From Gnetum montanum (Eukaryota > Streptophyta > Gnetopsida > Gnetales > Gnetaceae): DNA of 64,000 nucleotides. A program made the position numbers and the translations under genes. The DNA lies in the NCBI GenBank assembly GCA_015680685.1, contig MNCI01008279.1, forward strand, positions 810,072 to 874,071, in the 5' to 3' direction. A model generated the notes under the pieces. It was not told the origin of the DNA. It was given only the letters and a program-made list of their open reading frames with translations, and did not search any database. Shown piece by piece: positions 22,764-35,209 of the stretch (position 1 is the stretch's first letter; every line of letters starts with the position of its first letter).

Positions 22764-25358
22764 TTATTCATGCCATAGTGGAGAATTGAACACAAAAAAA
22801 TTGGGACATAGACACAGAATTACAAAATTTATTAGAACTCATGTGGTTCTTGGTGGCGGTGGTTCCTCCATGGGTCTCTTTCCCTTGTCTTGTGCTCCAG
22901 GTTTTGGAAACGGATGTCTTTGAAGAAGTGCCTAGAGGTTTTCTTCCTCAGTTCGAGGATCCTATGCCATCCAAGCTGATGCCCCAATGTTTGATGAAAT
23001 CGACACCTCCCATGGACATGACAGTTGCGGAAACATCTAGTTGGCCTTGACATACCCAACCAAAAATAGCCATCGTTCCTCTTCATAGGATCTAGATTTA
23101 TCCTTGTATTTCTGGTAATCCATGAGCTATCAAGAAAAATCTACTGTGACATCCTTTTATCCTTGATAGTTGGTTTTGACCACCTCTAACTCAGAATTTT
23201 CCACTTCTAATTTTTGCAACATCTTCTTATGCTCAACAAATTCTGATTCATACTTCACATAGGTAGTTGCTACCTACTTTTCTAACTTTGTTCTCAAGTG
23301 TCTTGCTATTGACATGGTTAAGTTGGCATACTGCAAGTTTGTCAAGTCCATGTACTCCATAAGGTCTTGTATCTACAGGTCCTGGCTTTTTAGTTTAGCT
23401 TGGTGGACAAAGGCATAAGTATCCAATATGGCTCGCTAATTAGTGTTTTGAGCACTGAGAGTGTTGATATGGGTCTTGCTCATATGGATTTCTTTTTCTA
23501 TCACCTATTTGTACATCCCCACATGATCCTTGAAGTTTTCTTTAATCCTTTCATGTTTCTTGGCCTCATTTTTCCATGTGCTTATTTCAATTGCCATCTT
23601 CTGGTGGATCATGTGTACCTCCTCCATTAAGAGGGTTCTATTTTCTCTGGCCAAGCGATTCATGTCTTGGTTGACCCTGAATAATTATTCTCATAATTGC
23701 TAAAAATTTTCTTCGAGAAAATTCCTTTGTTTTTCCATGGTGGTCAACTAGAGATTATTAGTGGCAAGCTATTTATTTTCCTCTTATAAGGCCTTGAGTG
23801 CTTTAGCATATGCATACATTTGAGCTTATGCCTTGGAAGCATCCTAATCGACCTTCTCTTTTTCCTTTACGACTCTTTTATTTTCTACCAACAATTGGTT
23901 CAGTTGTTCTATCTAGAAGGACTCTAATTGATTTGTAGGGATGAATTGGGATGGATCTTGCTATGTAGCTTGCAGGGTGACGAGCTTTTCTTGGAGTCTC
24001 TCTAACTTTTCCTTCGCATGCTCAGCCCTAACCTTAGCCATGACCAAATTTTCCTTTGTGGAGATGAGGCCTGACTGAGTTACTGTGACATCTTGAGGAA
24101 TGTCAAATAGGGACATCATCACTTTTCTTATCTATAGTAATCAATCTTGCCTCATGTGCGATCAATGGTGACTATGGGACATACATCATCATCAATGACC
24201 CTAAAGAGATTGGCCTCATCACGGCTTTCCCAATTGACCATTTCTACCATGGCCTTGAGATGGCTCATCAATGGTCGATAATCCTATGGTGGTAGTGATG
24301 GTTGGTCTTACTGGCCTATGCTAGGCCCTACTTCCTATTTTTGACTGGACCTTGTGCTTGGAAGTTGCCTAGGCCCTACAATTTGAGGTGCAGTGGGCCC
24401 CACTGTATGTTCTTGTACAAGCTCCAACGTCTTACCAGCACTTTTGCTTGGGTTTGGTGGCTTCAATAATTTGGAAAATGAAGAATTTTGGACCTTTCTA
24501 GGGATGTCATTGGTGCACCCCCTGAATTCTAGCACATCGGCATAGCTTCCTGATGAGACAAGAAAAGAGAAATGTGAACTTCCTTGTCTTGCATTCTTCA
24601 AACTGCCTCAAAATTTTTGTAAGATACAGATGGGGTAGGTTGGCATTAACCTTGCCCATAAAGATAGCACTTCCTCTAGTTGCATATGTGGAGATTCTAT
24701 TTAACCCTTTTGTGGGGAAGATGTGATATGTGCCGATCTTGAATTAGATTCTCTCTTCAAGTGTTAGCTCTCCATAGGCCTTGTCTTCTTTGCTGTATGC
24801 CCTTTTCAACCATATCTTTTGCGCATCAACATCGGAGTGAGTGGACAAGTGAGAAAATTTTGGCCCTATATTCGGAAGGTTCAACACCTCCGAAATGGCT
24901 TTGGCAAAGAAATCCATAGAAACACCACCAATATCAACTATGGTTCCTTCTTCTTTATCGTGCCAAAATTGGTACGTCTTTCCTAGGTACCAATTACCAC
25001 TTTCCAAGAGAATAGGCCATAGTGGGGACCCTTTAAGTTGGTCCCTAATTGCTTCAGGAGAAAACTTAGTGAAAGATCCAAAGTTAAGTTTCACAATCAC
25101 GACCATTGACGTGGACCTTTTATGAATTGCCTAAACACATTTTGGAGACAATGTGAGATATTGTCCCTATTCAGGTGCTCTACCATCTCCTCCTTCAGCG
25201 TGTCCTGATTACATAATAACAGGAGGCTCCTCATGGATGCTGAATGATTATGCCTCCTATTCTATATGTTCCTTGAGCGATTCCTGGCATTTGCCTCTCC
25301 TTGGTCGTTTGGATGCACCTTGAGAGGGTCCTCTTTGCTGTCCACATTTAGGGGCCAT
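22764..25358 (-). pseudogene. Element B ORF2, long second protein of unknown function
   Basis: ATG at 25358 and stop at 22764-22766 are in the same frame (865 codons). Stops and probably compensating frameshifts lie between them. The N-terminal third (24744-25106 is open for 120 codons) has 'GTIVDIGGVSMDFFAKAIS' followed by 'VLNLPNIG', a pattern that loosely recalls the putative plant transposon protein domain in Athila-type elements; this is a weak resemblance. The C-terminal half (23100-24100) is rich in Glu, Lys, Leu and Asn with heptad-like spacing, suggesting a coiled coil. The end is basic and Pro-rich ('KGKRPMEEPPPPRT'). It sits where autonomous elements carry an extra 3' ORF. I do not recognise a function. 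Confidence 0.6.
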
Positions 25359-27370
25359 TTGCAATCACACGAGATGATTATTAGTAAGGTTATTTACAAA
25401 ACTTGATTTATACCTTACTCTTTGCCTGAATAGATTCATTTTTGCTTAATGTGATTTAGAGTTATAAATTTTCATAAAAATTCCCCTAAAATTTTTGATA
25501 TTGAGCCCCATTTTGATTAGGTGATTCCAAAAAAATAATTTTTATGGTCTGGGTAAAGAGATAAAATTAATTTGGCAAATGTGTTTAACATTTTTAAGGT
25601 CATTTACTCTTTATGATATCCTTTGGGAAACGATAAATTTTGAAAAAAGTATATGCAAATTGGAGCATACCCTTCCCATATGACTAAGATAAACACTTCG
25701 GGTTTAAATAGGTTCAATCAGAATAGAAATTGGAGCATTAGTGAGCAAGATATGGATGTTTGAAGGATAGGTGCATAAGCTAATAAATTCATGAAAGAAA
25801 ATTTGAACAACTCTCCTTGCATGAATAGTGTAATAGGATGTTGACATGTGTGGGGGGTCCATATATATAGTTTTTATGGACACGATATCATGTACTCGAT
25901 AGCATGGACCTTATATCGAATTAGACTTGATATTGTGTCCTTTTGAAAGTAGGGTATTTTGAAAAATTAATGAATTTTGGAATTTCCAAGGCAAAAAATG
26001 AAGGATTTAAGGTTAATTCAAAAGGTCAAGGGTAACATTGAAGAGACCTAAAGGCATCAAGAGTGTAATGTAATGGAATTTGGAAATGAAATGCATGAAT
26101 AGGATGAGGAGAAAGGACATATTATGGTGCATAGGAATGTTGGGATTGAAAATAATGATAAAGGGAAAGAGTACTATAGCAATGCAATACTTGGAGGGTA
26201 TAAGATGATGTGGTGATGTGCAAAGAGTGTAAATTACAAAATTTACGCAAGTGGGTCCTTCCCAAAGCAGGCTCCTACCTATCATGCCCTTACGTAACCA
26301 CACCTGAAAATGTCCATAGGCACTAAAAGGGTGAAATGTAATCCACACTAGTTCCACAAAACACACATATGTAGATACCACTATGATGAGGTATGAATTA
26401 TATGCAACATAAGACACAAGTCAAATATACATGGGTAGCGAGATGAGATGAATCATAGAATGGATTGCAGAGATCAGGACATGAGGTAATTGACCCTGGG
26501 AACAATGAATCCTAAGTGTGGGGTGTGATTAATGTGTTGTTAGCCTGTCACTCCAAAATCAAGACCAAGTCCATTTGTCCAATCAGTGATATCACATTTT
26601 TTCATCCAATGATGGACAACCATAAGAGCACCATGATAGTAAGGCATACGATCACTTGGCATTTTTTCCAAGGGAGGAGTGATTTGGAATTTCTTTGCGG
26701 CATACACACACAATTTTTTTTCTTGATCTTTTCTTTCTCATTTTTATGTGTGTGTTGTTTATTTTATATTTTCTTTCTTTCTTTTCAGCTGCTTTGGTAC
26801 TTTGTCCTTTCCAACGGTGAACCAGAGAAGCCACCAACCTTTAGGCATGGGTGCATGTCTTTTTAGTGGGACCCCCTAGAACAGCATTGATTTTTTTGAT
26901 TAAGTGCCTTTATTACTCTTACTCCCATTCTTCGTTGGATCTTCAAGGATCTTAGTACAACCAAGCTTCATGATAGCACCCACAGATGTTATGAAAAAGA
27001 ATCCAAAAGTCTCCTTAATGTCACACCCTGGTCATTCCTTCTTAGTCCATCATTCTTCTCTTTGGGCATAATGAGCACAAAATTACTTTAAGTTTTAATG
27101 ATGTCAATAATATCATCATTCCTAGAGTAGAACCTCTTATTAATAGAATGGGTGGGTGGATGTTGTGGGCTCACTATCCAAATAATAATGCACCTGAGGC
27201 TTGATAGCATAGAACAACACCTCAACTATCAAGTTACATGAGTGTTTTATTCATAGATGAGATTACCCATAAAAAGATAAAAAGATAAAACAATAAATGA
27301 AAAGATAAAAAATTGAAAAGCAAAAATTGTAAAATTGAAGAAAAGGAAAAACATTTATTAATTCTACTTA
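25359..27370 (-). other. Element B spacer between gag and ORF2
   Basis: Non-coding. Homologous to the spacers of elements A, C and G. It includes two more GATATC-type units (25875-25945), like those in the U3. The short ORFs here (26013-26417, 26516-26866) are on both strands and look incidental. Confidence 0.6.
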
Positions 27371-29413
27371 TTAGAATGGAGGATATCCCCCATAATTAAA
27401 CTTTTGATCATGGCGAGAATTAATAAATGGAAGGATTAGATCCATGCATTTTGGAAAGATTAGGACCTCGTCATATCCAAACCATTGGGTGTATTTTGAT
27501 GTGGTGGTTGGAATGTACCCAATTTCAGGTTCACACACTTGATTAAGGTTGGCATAGTGGGGAAACTTATAAGATGTGGTTATGTAATAAGGAGCTAACC
27601 CACTATGGCACCCATGACTGTAAGATGGTATGTAGGGATCGATATGTCTCCCTATGTGGCTATAGTCATTGGGTTGCATGGTTGTTGGAGTATTGATTAG
27701 TGGCCCTGGTAAGGTAACACGAGGTGTTGGGTTTGAGGAGAAAGATGCACCATAGTGTTGAACTTGTGCTAAGTTGGAGGATGTAGTGGTCTTGGAACTA
27801 TGTAGTTCCTTTCTACGGTCATGTCTAAAGAAAGGATGCTTTTGATGTTGTGGAGGATTCCAATTGTAGTTGAAAATAGCAGCACAAGTAACATTTGTGG
27901 GTTGATGCTATGGTGCAAATCCTTCTAGCACAACTGGTGGCAATATAGAAGGAGGTGAAGGATGAGAATATTGAGGGTGAAGAGAAGTGTAATGGATATG
28001 AGGTGGTGATTTGGTTGGAAAGAGTATGAGTGGATAGTACTCAAGAGAATGATAATAATGAGGTGAAGTAGAGGATGTTGATCCAGTTGGGGAAACTAGA
28101 TGTTGGACATGGTAAGTGCTTGGGTTTGGATGGTATGAAGGGTGTGACCAGTTTGACTGTGGCCTCCCCCATGACTAGGGTTTTTGCCACTATGGTTGAA
28201 TTCAGTGTTTCTATATGAAGTCTAGATGTAACATTCCTTCCCAATGCTCATGTAAATGTGATAAGACTGGGTAGTGGCCTCTAGGGTGATCGTATAGGTA
28301 AACATTACATTAATATGTATGATTGGTAGTTGAGTTTTTATCCTTATTTTCTTCATCCCTTCATTTTGATTATTGCATGGTATCCTATCCTGTTTCTTGA
28401 TTTGGCATAGTTCTACCTCTAATAGTGTTGGCATATTCTCTAAATTTTTCATGTACTCATTTCATCATCTTATTAATATTTGCCTTAATTTCATCTAGTG
28501 ATTGTAGTATTGGCAAAGATGGTTCCACCTCCTTGAGGTAAGTTGATGTTTCCTTTTCATGATCATGGACCTTTGCTAGTTTGAGATTTTGGTCCTGATG
28601 AGACTTTTCAACATTCTCCCATTTAGCCATTTCTCCTTCTTCTTTTTCTACCCACTTGATAAGTTCTTGGAATTGGTGGGTTTGTAGCTCATATAGTTGA
28701 CCTAGGGCATACATCCCTAGGGTCTCCCTTGTTTCATTACGAAGCCCATCTATGATGTGGTACATTAGCCTTTCCTCGAAGAACCCATGACTTGGGCAGT
28801 TGTTTAACAATGCATAATATCTTTGTAAGGCCATGTCCAAGGGTTCATGTTGTGCTTGTTTCCACTCTTGGATTTCTTTCCTCAAGGATGATACTCTTGC
28901 ATAGGTTTGATATCTTTCATTGAAGAGTTCTACCATTGTCAGCCAACGTCAAATTGATTTTGGTCTTAGGGACCTGTACTATACTTTTGCTTGGCCAACG
29001 AGTGTCGTAGGAAAGAGCTTAAGTTTTTTCCACCCATTATCAATATTGTTCCATATACAAGCATCATGGAAGGCTTGTAAATGATTTTGTGGATCTAAAT
29101 CATAGCCTCCTGAAAACTTGGGAAAGTTGTTTAAATCAAGCTTGGGTGGACGACTTTCTTTGCGATACCTACGGGATATTCGAACAACTTCTTGTATATG
29201 TATTAGACTCTTAGTGGCTAGTAGGGGTTCATCGTCACTAGGTAGGTTATGAGATTGTGAGCTGAAACAATGTTGTCTTTGTTTATGTACATAAGAGACC
29301 CCTATAGAAGATTGAGTACTTCAAAATTCATCTTCATTGCCATATAATTTGTTGGTTCTCCAATGAATTGCCTTACTAGTTGTTGCGTTATCATAGTCTT
29401 GTCAGAGAGACAT
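27371..29413 (-). pseudogene. Element B gag
   Basis: ATG at 29413 ('MSL' followed by a stop) to the stop at 27371 spans 681 codons in one frame at both ends. The longest open part is 28457-28936, the gag core with 'MVELFNERYQTYARVSSL', 'YHIIDGL' and 'LIKWVEKEEGEMAKWENVE'. Its knuckle near 28300 has lost two Cys to Tyr. The tail is Pro/Ser/Tyr/His-rich and ends 'YGGYPPF'. It aligns along its whole length with element A gag. It would form the RNA-packaging particle; this copy is broken by several stops and a local frame change near 28450. Confidence 0.85.
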
Positions 29414-29527
29414 TGTTGTGAATCTATGTGTGACTTGTTTGTAATTACTTATTTTTGAAAGATATATCATTAATACTTTGTTACAACGATCTTGTATGAA
29501 ATAACTAATCTAAATAACTAGCACCGT

Positions 29528-29544
29528 CCATGGCAACGGTGCTA
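29528..29544 (-). other. Element B primer binding site (mutated)
   Basis: Minus strand TAGCACCGTTGCCATGG, next to the 5' LTR. It matches the element A site except for changes within the GGGG run and at the second base. Confidence 0.7.
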
Positions 29545-29545
29545 A

Positions 29546-30409
29546 TTATGAGTGGTGAGGTACCCCTACACTCAACCATATGAATACAAGCATTCATGCA
29601 TGATCTGGTCGAACTCAGCAGACAGACTAGTTGTGGTATCTAGATAATTACACATTGATTGTAGTTCACTCTCTTCCCACTTGGACTAGTATTTATGTTG
29701 TCATGTATGGTTTAGTCTAGAGTGAGGCGAATGATGTGATCCTAAACTAGCATTGCTCCTAGAGACGAGGGAAAGTAACCTTGTTTAAAACTAATAGGTA
29801 ATGAGAAGCATAATCTAAACTAGCCTAAGTGTAATGAGTATCCATCCTTAATCATTCATACACATATTGGACCTCATGTACTACTTCTGGGATTACCAAG
29901 CACATGTTACTTAAGCACTCCTGGATATGCTACTAGGATACCAAGTAGTCACACTTAAATGCTTGTGATTAAGTCGTACTCATTATGCATTAACAACATG
30001 AAATGTAAATGACAATAAAGTAAATATTAACTAAAGAAACAATGGCAAATAATTAACAATTAAAGTAAATAAAAGCTAAGTGAATGCTACAATGATGGAG
30101 TAATCTCGATCTTTATTGTCGGTCATGTGCGTGTCCAAGTACGTCACACTCAAATAAAGGTTCTGTACAATTACAATCATCACACTACGTGCATACACTG
30201 GGAAAAGAATTGAAATGAACTAGAAATGAAAAAAAAAAGACTCTACACTTACACCTGCTGACTCCCCCTTTCCTATGCACCCAAATGTGTATTTATAGGC
30301 TCACATAGGAATCATGATATCATGTATCCAATATTATTATTCAGGCTATGATATCGTGTACCCAATATCGCAGATCTAATATCGGAGCCTGACAAATCAT
30401 GGTTCATCA
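29546..30409 (-). repeat. Element B 5' LTR
   Basis: Plus-strand TTATGAGTGGTG...GGTTCATCA. It keeps a TATA box on the minus strand (GAGCCTATAAATACAC, near 30290-30305). Two GATATC-type palindromic units lie at 30312-30385, and the paired ACCAAG motifs at 29888-29950. Confidence 0.92.
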
Positions 30410-30414
30410 TCAAG

Positions 30415-33092
30415 TAAAAAAATCTCTATAGTTACTATAACTATGAACAATTACCACTAAAGTATGACATATATTGGTTATTAAAACAATCACCAAAACC
30501 TAGTACATGGGTTTTTGACTAGTTGATTAGCACACACTACTTTTCACTTGATGGTACTAAGTTCAAAACCTAGTACCAACATCCTAAGCATGCTAGATTG
30601 AAGGCATTGTTTTAGGCATCTTAGATTGCCTTATCCTAAAAAATGACCAAAATATTGATGTTTGATATTCAAAATAATGTTTTTGGATTGATACCTTATT
30701 ATCTATATGCTAAAAGAATTATTATGTTTTAGATTATTATCTTGTTGCATTTGTTTAGGTTATCAACCTTAAACTCAAAGTCATAAGTCTTAGGGGAGTT
30801 TAGTTTGAGTTTATTTGAGAATCTTAATTATCATCATCATCAATATAGAAGAAAAATTCTAAAGAGAAACTCCAATAATTTTAAGGATACCAAGTTGAGG
30901 TTTTCATCCTTATAACTAATCTTGAAAAGCCTCTCCTCTAAAATAGGAAAATGATTAATTCTTTTCATTGCTTAAAAATACCCCATGAGTTTTCACTTCT
31001 TATTGAAGGGTTTTTTATAAAAGGAAGAAGAATACTCTCTTCAAAAAAAAAAAGAAAAGAAAAAGGGTTAGAAATAAAAAAAATTATAAAAGAAGATGAT
31101 AGCTTTCCCAAATTAAGCTCATAAGATAAAAAGAAATTAATACTACAAGAAACAAATTAATTGTTTGGCCTTGATCGAAAGCTTTTTTGCTTGAAGCTAT
31201 AATTGAAAAACAACATATTTGATGGAGAATCTAATATTTAGCTCTAAGAGGAAGATCCTAGTTATTTTCTTGTTGCTGAAAGTGAAGCTTTTAAATAGAA
31301 TAGAAAATAAGTAGCCAAATATACTTTCCAATACAAAGAAAAGATGTTCAAGAATAGAAAAAAAGAAAAAAGAAAAAGAAAAGAAAAAAACAAAGTTGAC
31401 CACAAAGAATAATATCATTGATTCTTGATTAAAAGTTGTTATAAATTCTAGATGTCCATTTCCAAACATGTTTCGTAACTAGACATTAAAACAAACTATG
31501 TGAAAATGAGTCTTCACTTTCACAAAGAGAGCATCAAGGATAAATAATTCTCGTACACTAAAAATAAGTCCTAATAGGAAGACCTTGGTACTTTGACCTC
31601 AATCTCCATCTCTATCTAAGAAGATAAGTTGAGAAAAGTCTTCAAGCCATGTGGCAAAAGAACTCCATTGGAAAGGGTGGATCTATGTTCACAGAACACT
31701 ACTACCCCTCCCTATCATCGTAATCTTAGCCTTGTCTCAACCAAAAAAGGTCAACTACATGAATTTTCTTTTAATAATTGCTTCTATGAAAAGCTAGATT
31801 GTCAATCTTTTTTTTCATTTTGTATTTTTGAATTTTAACTATCACATTCCTATTTTACGTGTAGAAATCCAGCCTAATAAGACCTACGCACCGAACAAAT
31901 CAAAAAGGCAGAAATCAAATACAAAAGAGCTACACACCAAACCCTTAGCCATAACAAGAACAGCGAGAAATCAAACCCATCATGGGTTTCTTTGGAAATT
32001 TTAATGATACCCCATTGATCACAGTGGTAGTTTCACCGTGCAAGTGCAAATCCTTACACCAACATGAAAAGAACAGGAAATCAAACACTCTACACAGCGG
32101 AGAAATTAAACACCCAACACAACAAGAGCCACGAAACAAACCCATGATTCATTTGCAGTTAGCAGAGAGAAAAAATTAGGCAGTAGTTCAGGTAAAATTT
32201 GAACTTGCAAGAAAGAAGCTGACCAGTTAAGCTATACTTTAATTGGCAATTTTAAATATAGAATAGCATATAAAACGAAGAATAAAATTATTTCACCATT
32301 TTTGAAACGATGTTAAAAAATATCTGAACATGGAAACATGCAGCGGACACGATATCATCATTTACGTGGCTAATTAGTGACCAAATGTAAATGCAGGCCG
32401 AGTGATTAATAACAAAGTTTTCACACCAATTTGACCGTAACTGCCACAAATTCCTGAAAATGGTAGCATCAATCAACAATAATAAAGTTGACACTTGTAT
32501 GCTAACTTGGACAAAGAATAAAATATGTTCTTAGCAACTTGAACTGCTTCAGAAAGACTCTGGCTGGCATGGTAGATAATATTCTATAACAACCCAGACA
32601 GAAAGCAGAGATGATGCAAACACTTAACGTCTCGTTCCGTATCTATTAACTGATCGGAAATTTCACCTGAAACCAGGGTTCAGTCAATTTTGTTACAGAA
32701 TTAAATTGTTACCATCCAAAATTCTCAATGAATTATTACATTACGTGCATATTCCAAAGTTTAGAGACCTCTTTACGAAAATACTTTGTTTCTTTCTTCC
32801 ATGATGATGAGTTCTGAATGAATGCAGAGGAGTCCAACTGTGAGGCTACAGTTGATTGATTCCATTCAATGAGATATCGATTGGTGGAAATGATGTTGGG
32901 ATTCATGTCACTTAATTGTTGGGCATTTGTAGAATACTTGAATATTCTTAATGAAGAAAACTAAGGTTTTCGGCTTCATGCATCAGCACAAATAAGTATG
33001 GTCCACGGTTTGTTGTTGGATGCATATAGGCAGGGTAACTTTTAAACTGAAAATAACATCAAACTGAAAATGTTGATGATCAGAGACCACCC
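30415..33092. other. AT-rich intergenic DNA upstream of the GDSL gene
   Basis: No gene or clear element apart from a SINE-like piece at about 32170-32260. Poly-purine/poly-pyrimidine runs occur around 31040-31400. The GDSL promoter presumably lies in the last several hundred bases, but I cannot pick a TATA box with confidence. Confidence 0.5.
32170..32260 (-). repeat. tRNA-like SINE remnant
   Basis: On the minus strand, TAGCTTAACTGGTCAGC (box A-like) is followed 15-20 bases later by AAGTTCAAATTTTACC (box B-like). That is tRNA-like spacing. No tail or flanking duplication was found, so this is tentative. Confidence 0.4.
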
Positions 33093-34790
33093 ATGAGTAC
33101 AAATATTGTGCACCATGAGGCCTACGTTTGGGGGTGGTTGAAGTACAGAAAAATGTGGTGGTTGAATGTATCGGTGTGTGTGGCGTTAGCTATGCATGCA
33201 GTTTTTACAGCCTCTGCAGCAGCATTCAATAGAAATGCACTGCTTGTGTTTGGAGATTCTTTAGTGGACAGTGGAAATAATAATTTCATTCCATCCTTTG
33301 CTAGAGCAGATTCTAGACCTTATGGGATTGACTTCCCAACTCATCAGCCCACTGGGAGATTTTCCAATGGCAAGAATCTCCCTGATATTATATGTAAGTG
33401 TGGTTCTGACATTTGAGATTTGATACAATGCAATGTTTTGCTGGATTATTATTGTTGTGGTTATTCTTTCTGAAAATTTTAAATTTTAAATGTTGGACAG
33501 TTTTTGAAATTGGAAGGCAGTTTAAAGCTGGATCTTCTAGTACTTCGAAACAAAATTGATGGCTTTTTGTACTTTGTAGGTGAAAGGCTAGGAATTCCCT
33601 TACTGTTGCCCTATCTTGATCCCAAGAACAATGGCAATAAACTGCTCCATGGAGCAAATTTTGCCTCTGCAGGAGTTGGCATTTTGAATGACACTGGAGA
33701 TATATTTGTAAGTTGTATCAATGAAATTTAAGAACAAGGCATTAACTCTATTATTTTCCTTTGTGTATTGATCTTTCCCAAAAAGAGCTAATGTTAAAAG
33801 TTTGGTGATGCAGATGTCTGTGATAAAGATCCAGCAGCAATTTGAATTCTTCAAGCAATATCAAAGGAGAGTTGCAGCAATCATTGGCGTGAATGAAACA
33901 AAAAAGCTGGTGCAAGAATCTCTGGTGAGCATCACACTAGGGGGGAATGATTATGTCAACAACTACTTCCTTCCGATGTCCTCTCGAGCTAGTCAGTACA
34001 GTATTAGCAACTACACAACCCTTCTGGTAAAACAGTTCAAGAAGCAATTGACGGTGAGTAATTTTCCTGCAATCAATTCCAAGCCAGCTCTGAGGATACT
34101 TTTTAAGATTAACCTCTTACATGCTCCGAATCATTTGGTTGATTTCATTTTCTTTTCTAAAAGCGCTGTTTTTACAGACCCTCTACAATTTGGGAGCAAG
34201 AAAGATAATGGTGACATCAATAGGGCCTTTGGGTTGTGTGCCATCAGTGCTGTCAAGGTCAAGCGATGGTGAATGTGACAAGCAGTTGATGCAGGCAGCA
34301 GGATTATTTGATAGCGGGGTAGAAGTCATGTTGCAGGAACTTAGATTCCAGTTTCCAGATGCCAAGTTCCTATTTGCCAGCGGATTTGATGGCCAACAAG
34401 GCTTCATGACAGACCCAACATCATTTGGTAACAGCTAACAACCCAACAATTACTATATTTTGATCTTCAACCTCATTCCTTGAACTTCAACTCACTGTAT
34501 TGAATATTTGCTGTGTTCGTGTCTGCGCAGGTTTTGAAAACTCAAAGACTGCATGTTGTGGGCAAGGAAACTTCAATGGACAGGGGTTGTGCTTGCCATT
34601 TTCAAATCTTTGCAGCGACAGAAGCAAGTTTGTGTTTTGGGATGCATTTCATCCCACCGAGAGAGCATGTGAGTTTATAGTTGATGGTCTCTTTCATGGA
34701 ACCCGGAATCAGATTAGGCCATTCAATCTTACCACTCTGCTTGCACGGAACTATCCTTGTTTTGGATGTGGTTTCTTTCCAGCCTACTAG
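33093..34790 (+). CDS. GDSL-type esterase/lipase (five exons)
   Basis: Exons 33093-33393, 33580-33707, 33814-34053, 34178-34427 and 34531-34790 join into 392 residues without a stop, each intron having GT...AG ends. The protein is a plant SGNH-hydrolase: block I '[13 protein letters not shown]' has the nucleophile Ser56, block II Gly is in 'ANFASAGVG' (~132), block III 'GGND' is at 186-189 (Asn188), and block V 'WDAFHPTE' has Asp344 and His347. All catalytic residues are present. Length and five-exon layout are normal for the family. An N-terminal hydrophobic segment before 'ASAAAF' looks like a secretion signal, so the enzyme probably acts on esters in the wall or apoplast. A second Met at 33153 would place the signal peptide at the very N-terminus and may be the true start. 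Substrate cannot be read from sequence. Confidence 0.95.
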
Positions 34791-35204
34791 CGAAGAAACC
34801 GTTCCAAAGAGACTGAAAAAGTAGAACTTTAAAAACATTTTAACAAAAAGAGAAGCATGAAAGTACTAATTACAACACATTGAAATCTTATCTATGTCTT
34901 TAGTAAGATAAGAGATAAGAGGAAGATGATGCTATTTTGTGATTCGGAGCTTCTTCGTCTAGGCTGGATATACATGCATTGTAATAGTTGTTTCTTCAAC
35001 AGGATCTGCCGCTATAATGCCTCAACATTCATCATAATAATATACTATCAAGTTGTTTTCTCCGTTGGAAATTTTTTGTTGTCTTTGTTAATAAAACAAA
35101 AATTGCAGACTAACACATATTTCCAAAAAGTAAATATTTACAAAGCATAAACAAGTTTTGCAATGACCAGCTAATGCATAATCATGATATATACTTTCAT
35201 GCTA
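34791..35204 (+). other. 3' flank of the GDSL gene
   Basis: No further coding sequence. An AATAAA lies near 35089 within TTAATAAAACAAAA and could serve as a poly(A) signal. A short ORF at 34926-35150 has no features. Confidence 0.45.
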
Positions 35205-35209
35205 AGTAG

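Larger units (their letters stand above)
21790..30409 (-). mobile_element. Element B: longer non-autonomous gypsy-like element with gag and full-length ORF2
   Basis: LTRs at 21790-22659 (3') and 29546-30409 (5') are flanked by a perfect 5-base duplication TCAAG (21785-21789, 30410-30414). The 6.9 kb interior, read on the minus strand, has PBS, gag, a ~2 kb non-coding spacer, an 865-codon ORF2 frame and a PPT. No protease, RT, RNase H or integrase was found. It belongs to the same family as element A but has a different U3 and an intact-length ORF2. LTR divergence is around one base in ten by eye. Confidence 0.92.

Noticed and set aside
15839-30409. Elements A and B as one giant inverted repeat
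   Set aside because: Each has its own perfect target duplication and their U3 regions differ, so they are two separate insertions.
33802-34272. Single-exon protein read through introns of the GDSL gene
   Set aside because: It runs past clear splice sites (donor at 34054, acceptor at 34177); the spliced model keeps the family motifs in order.
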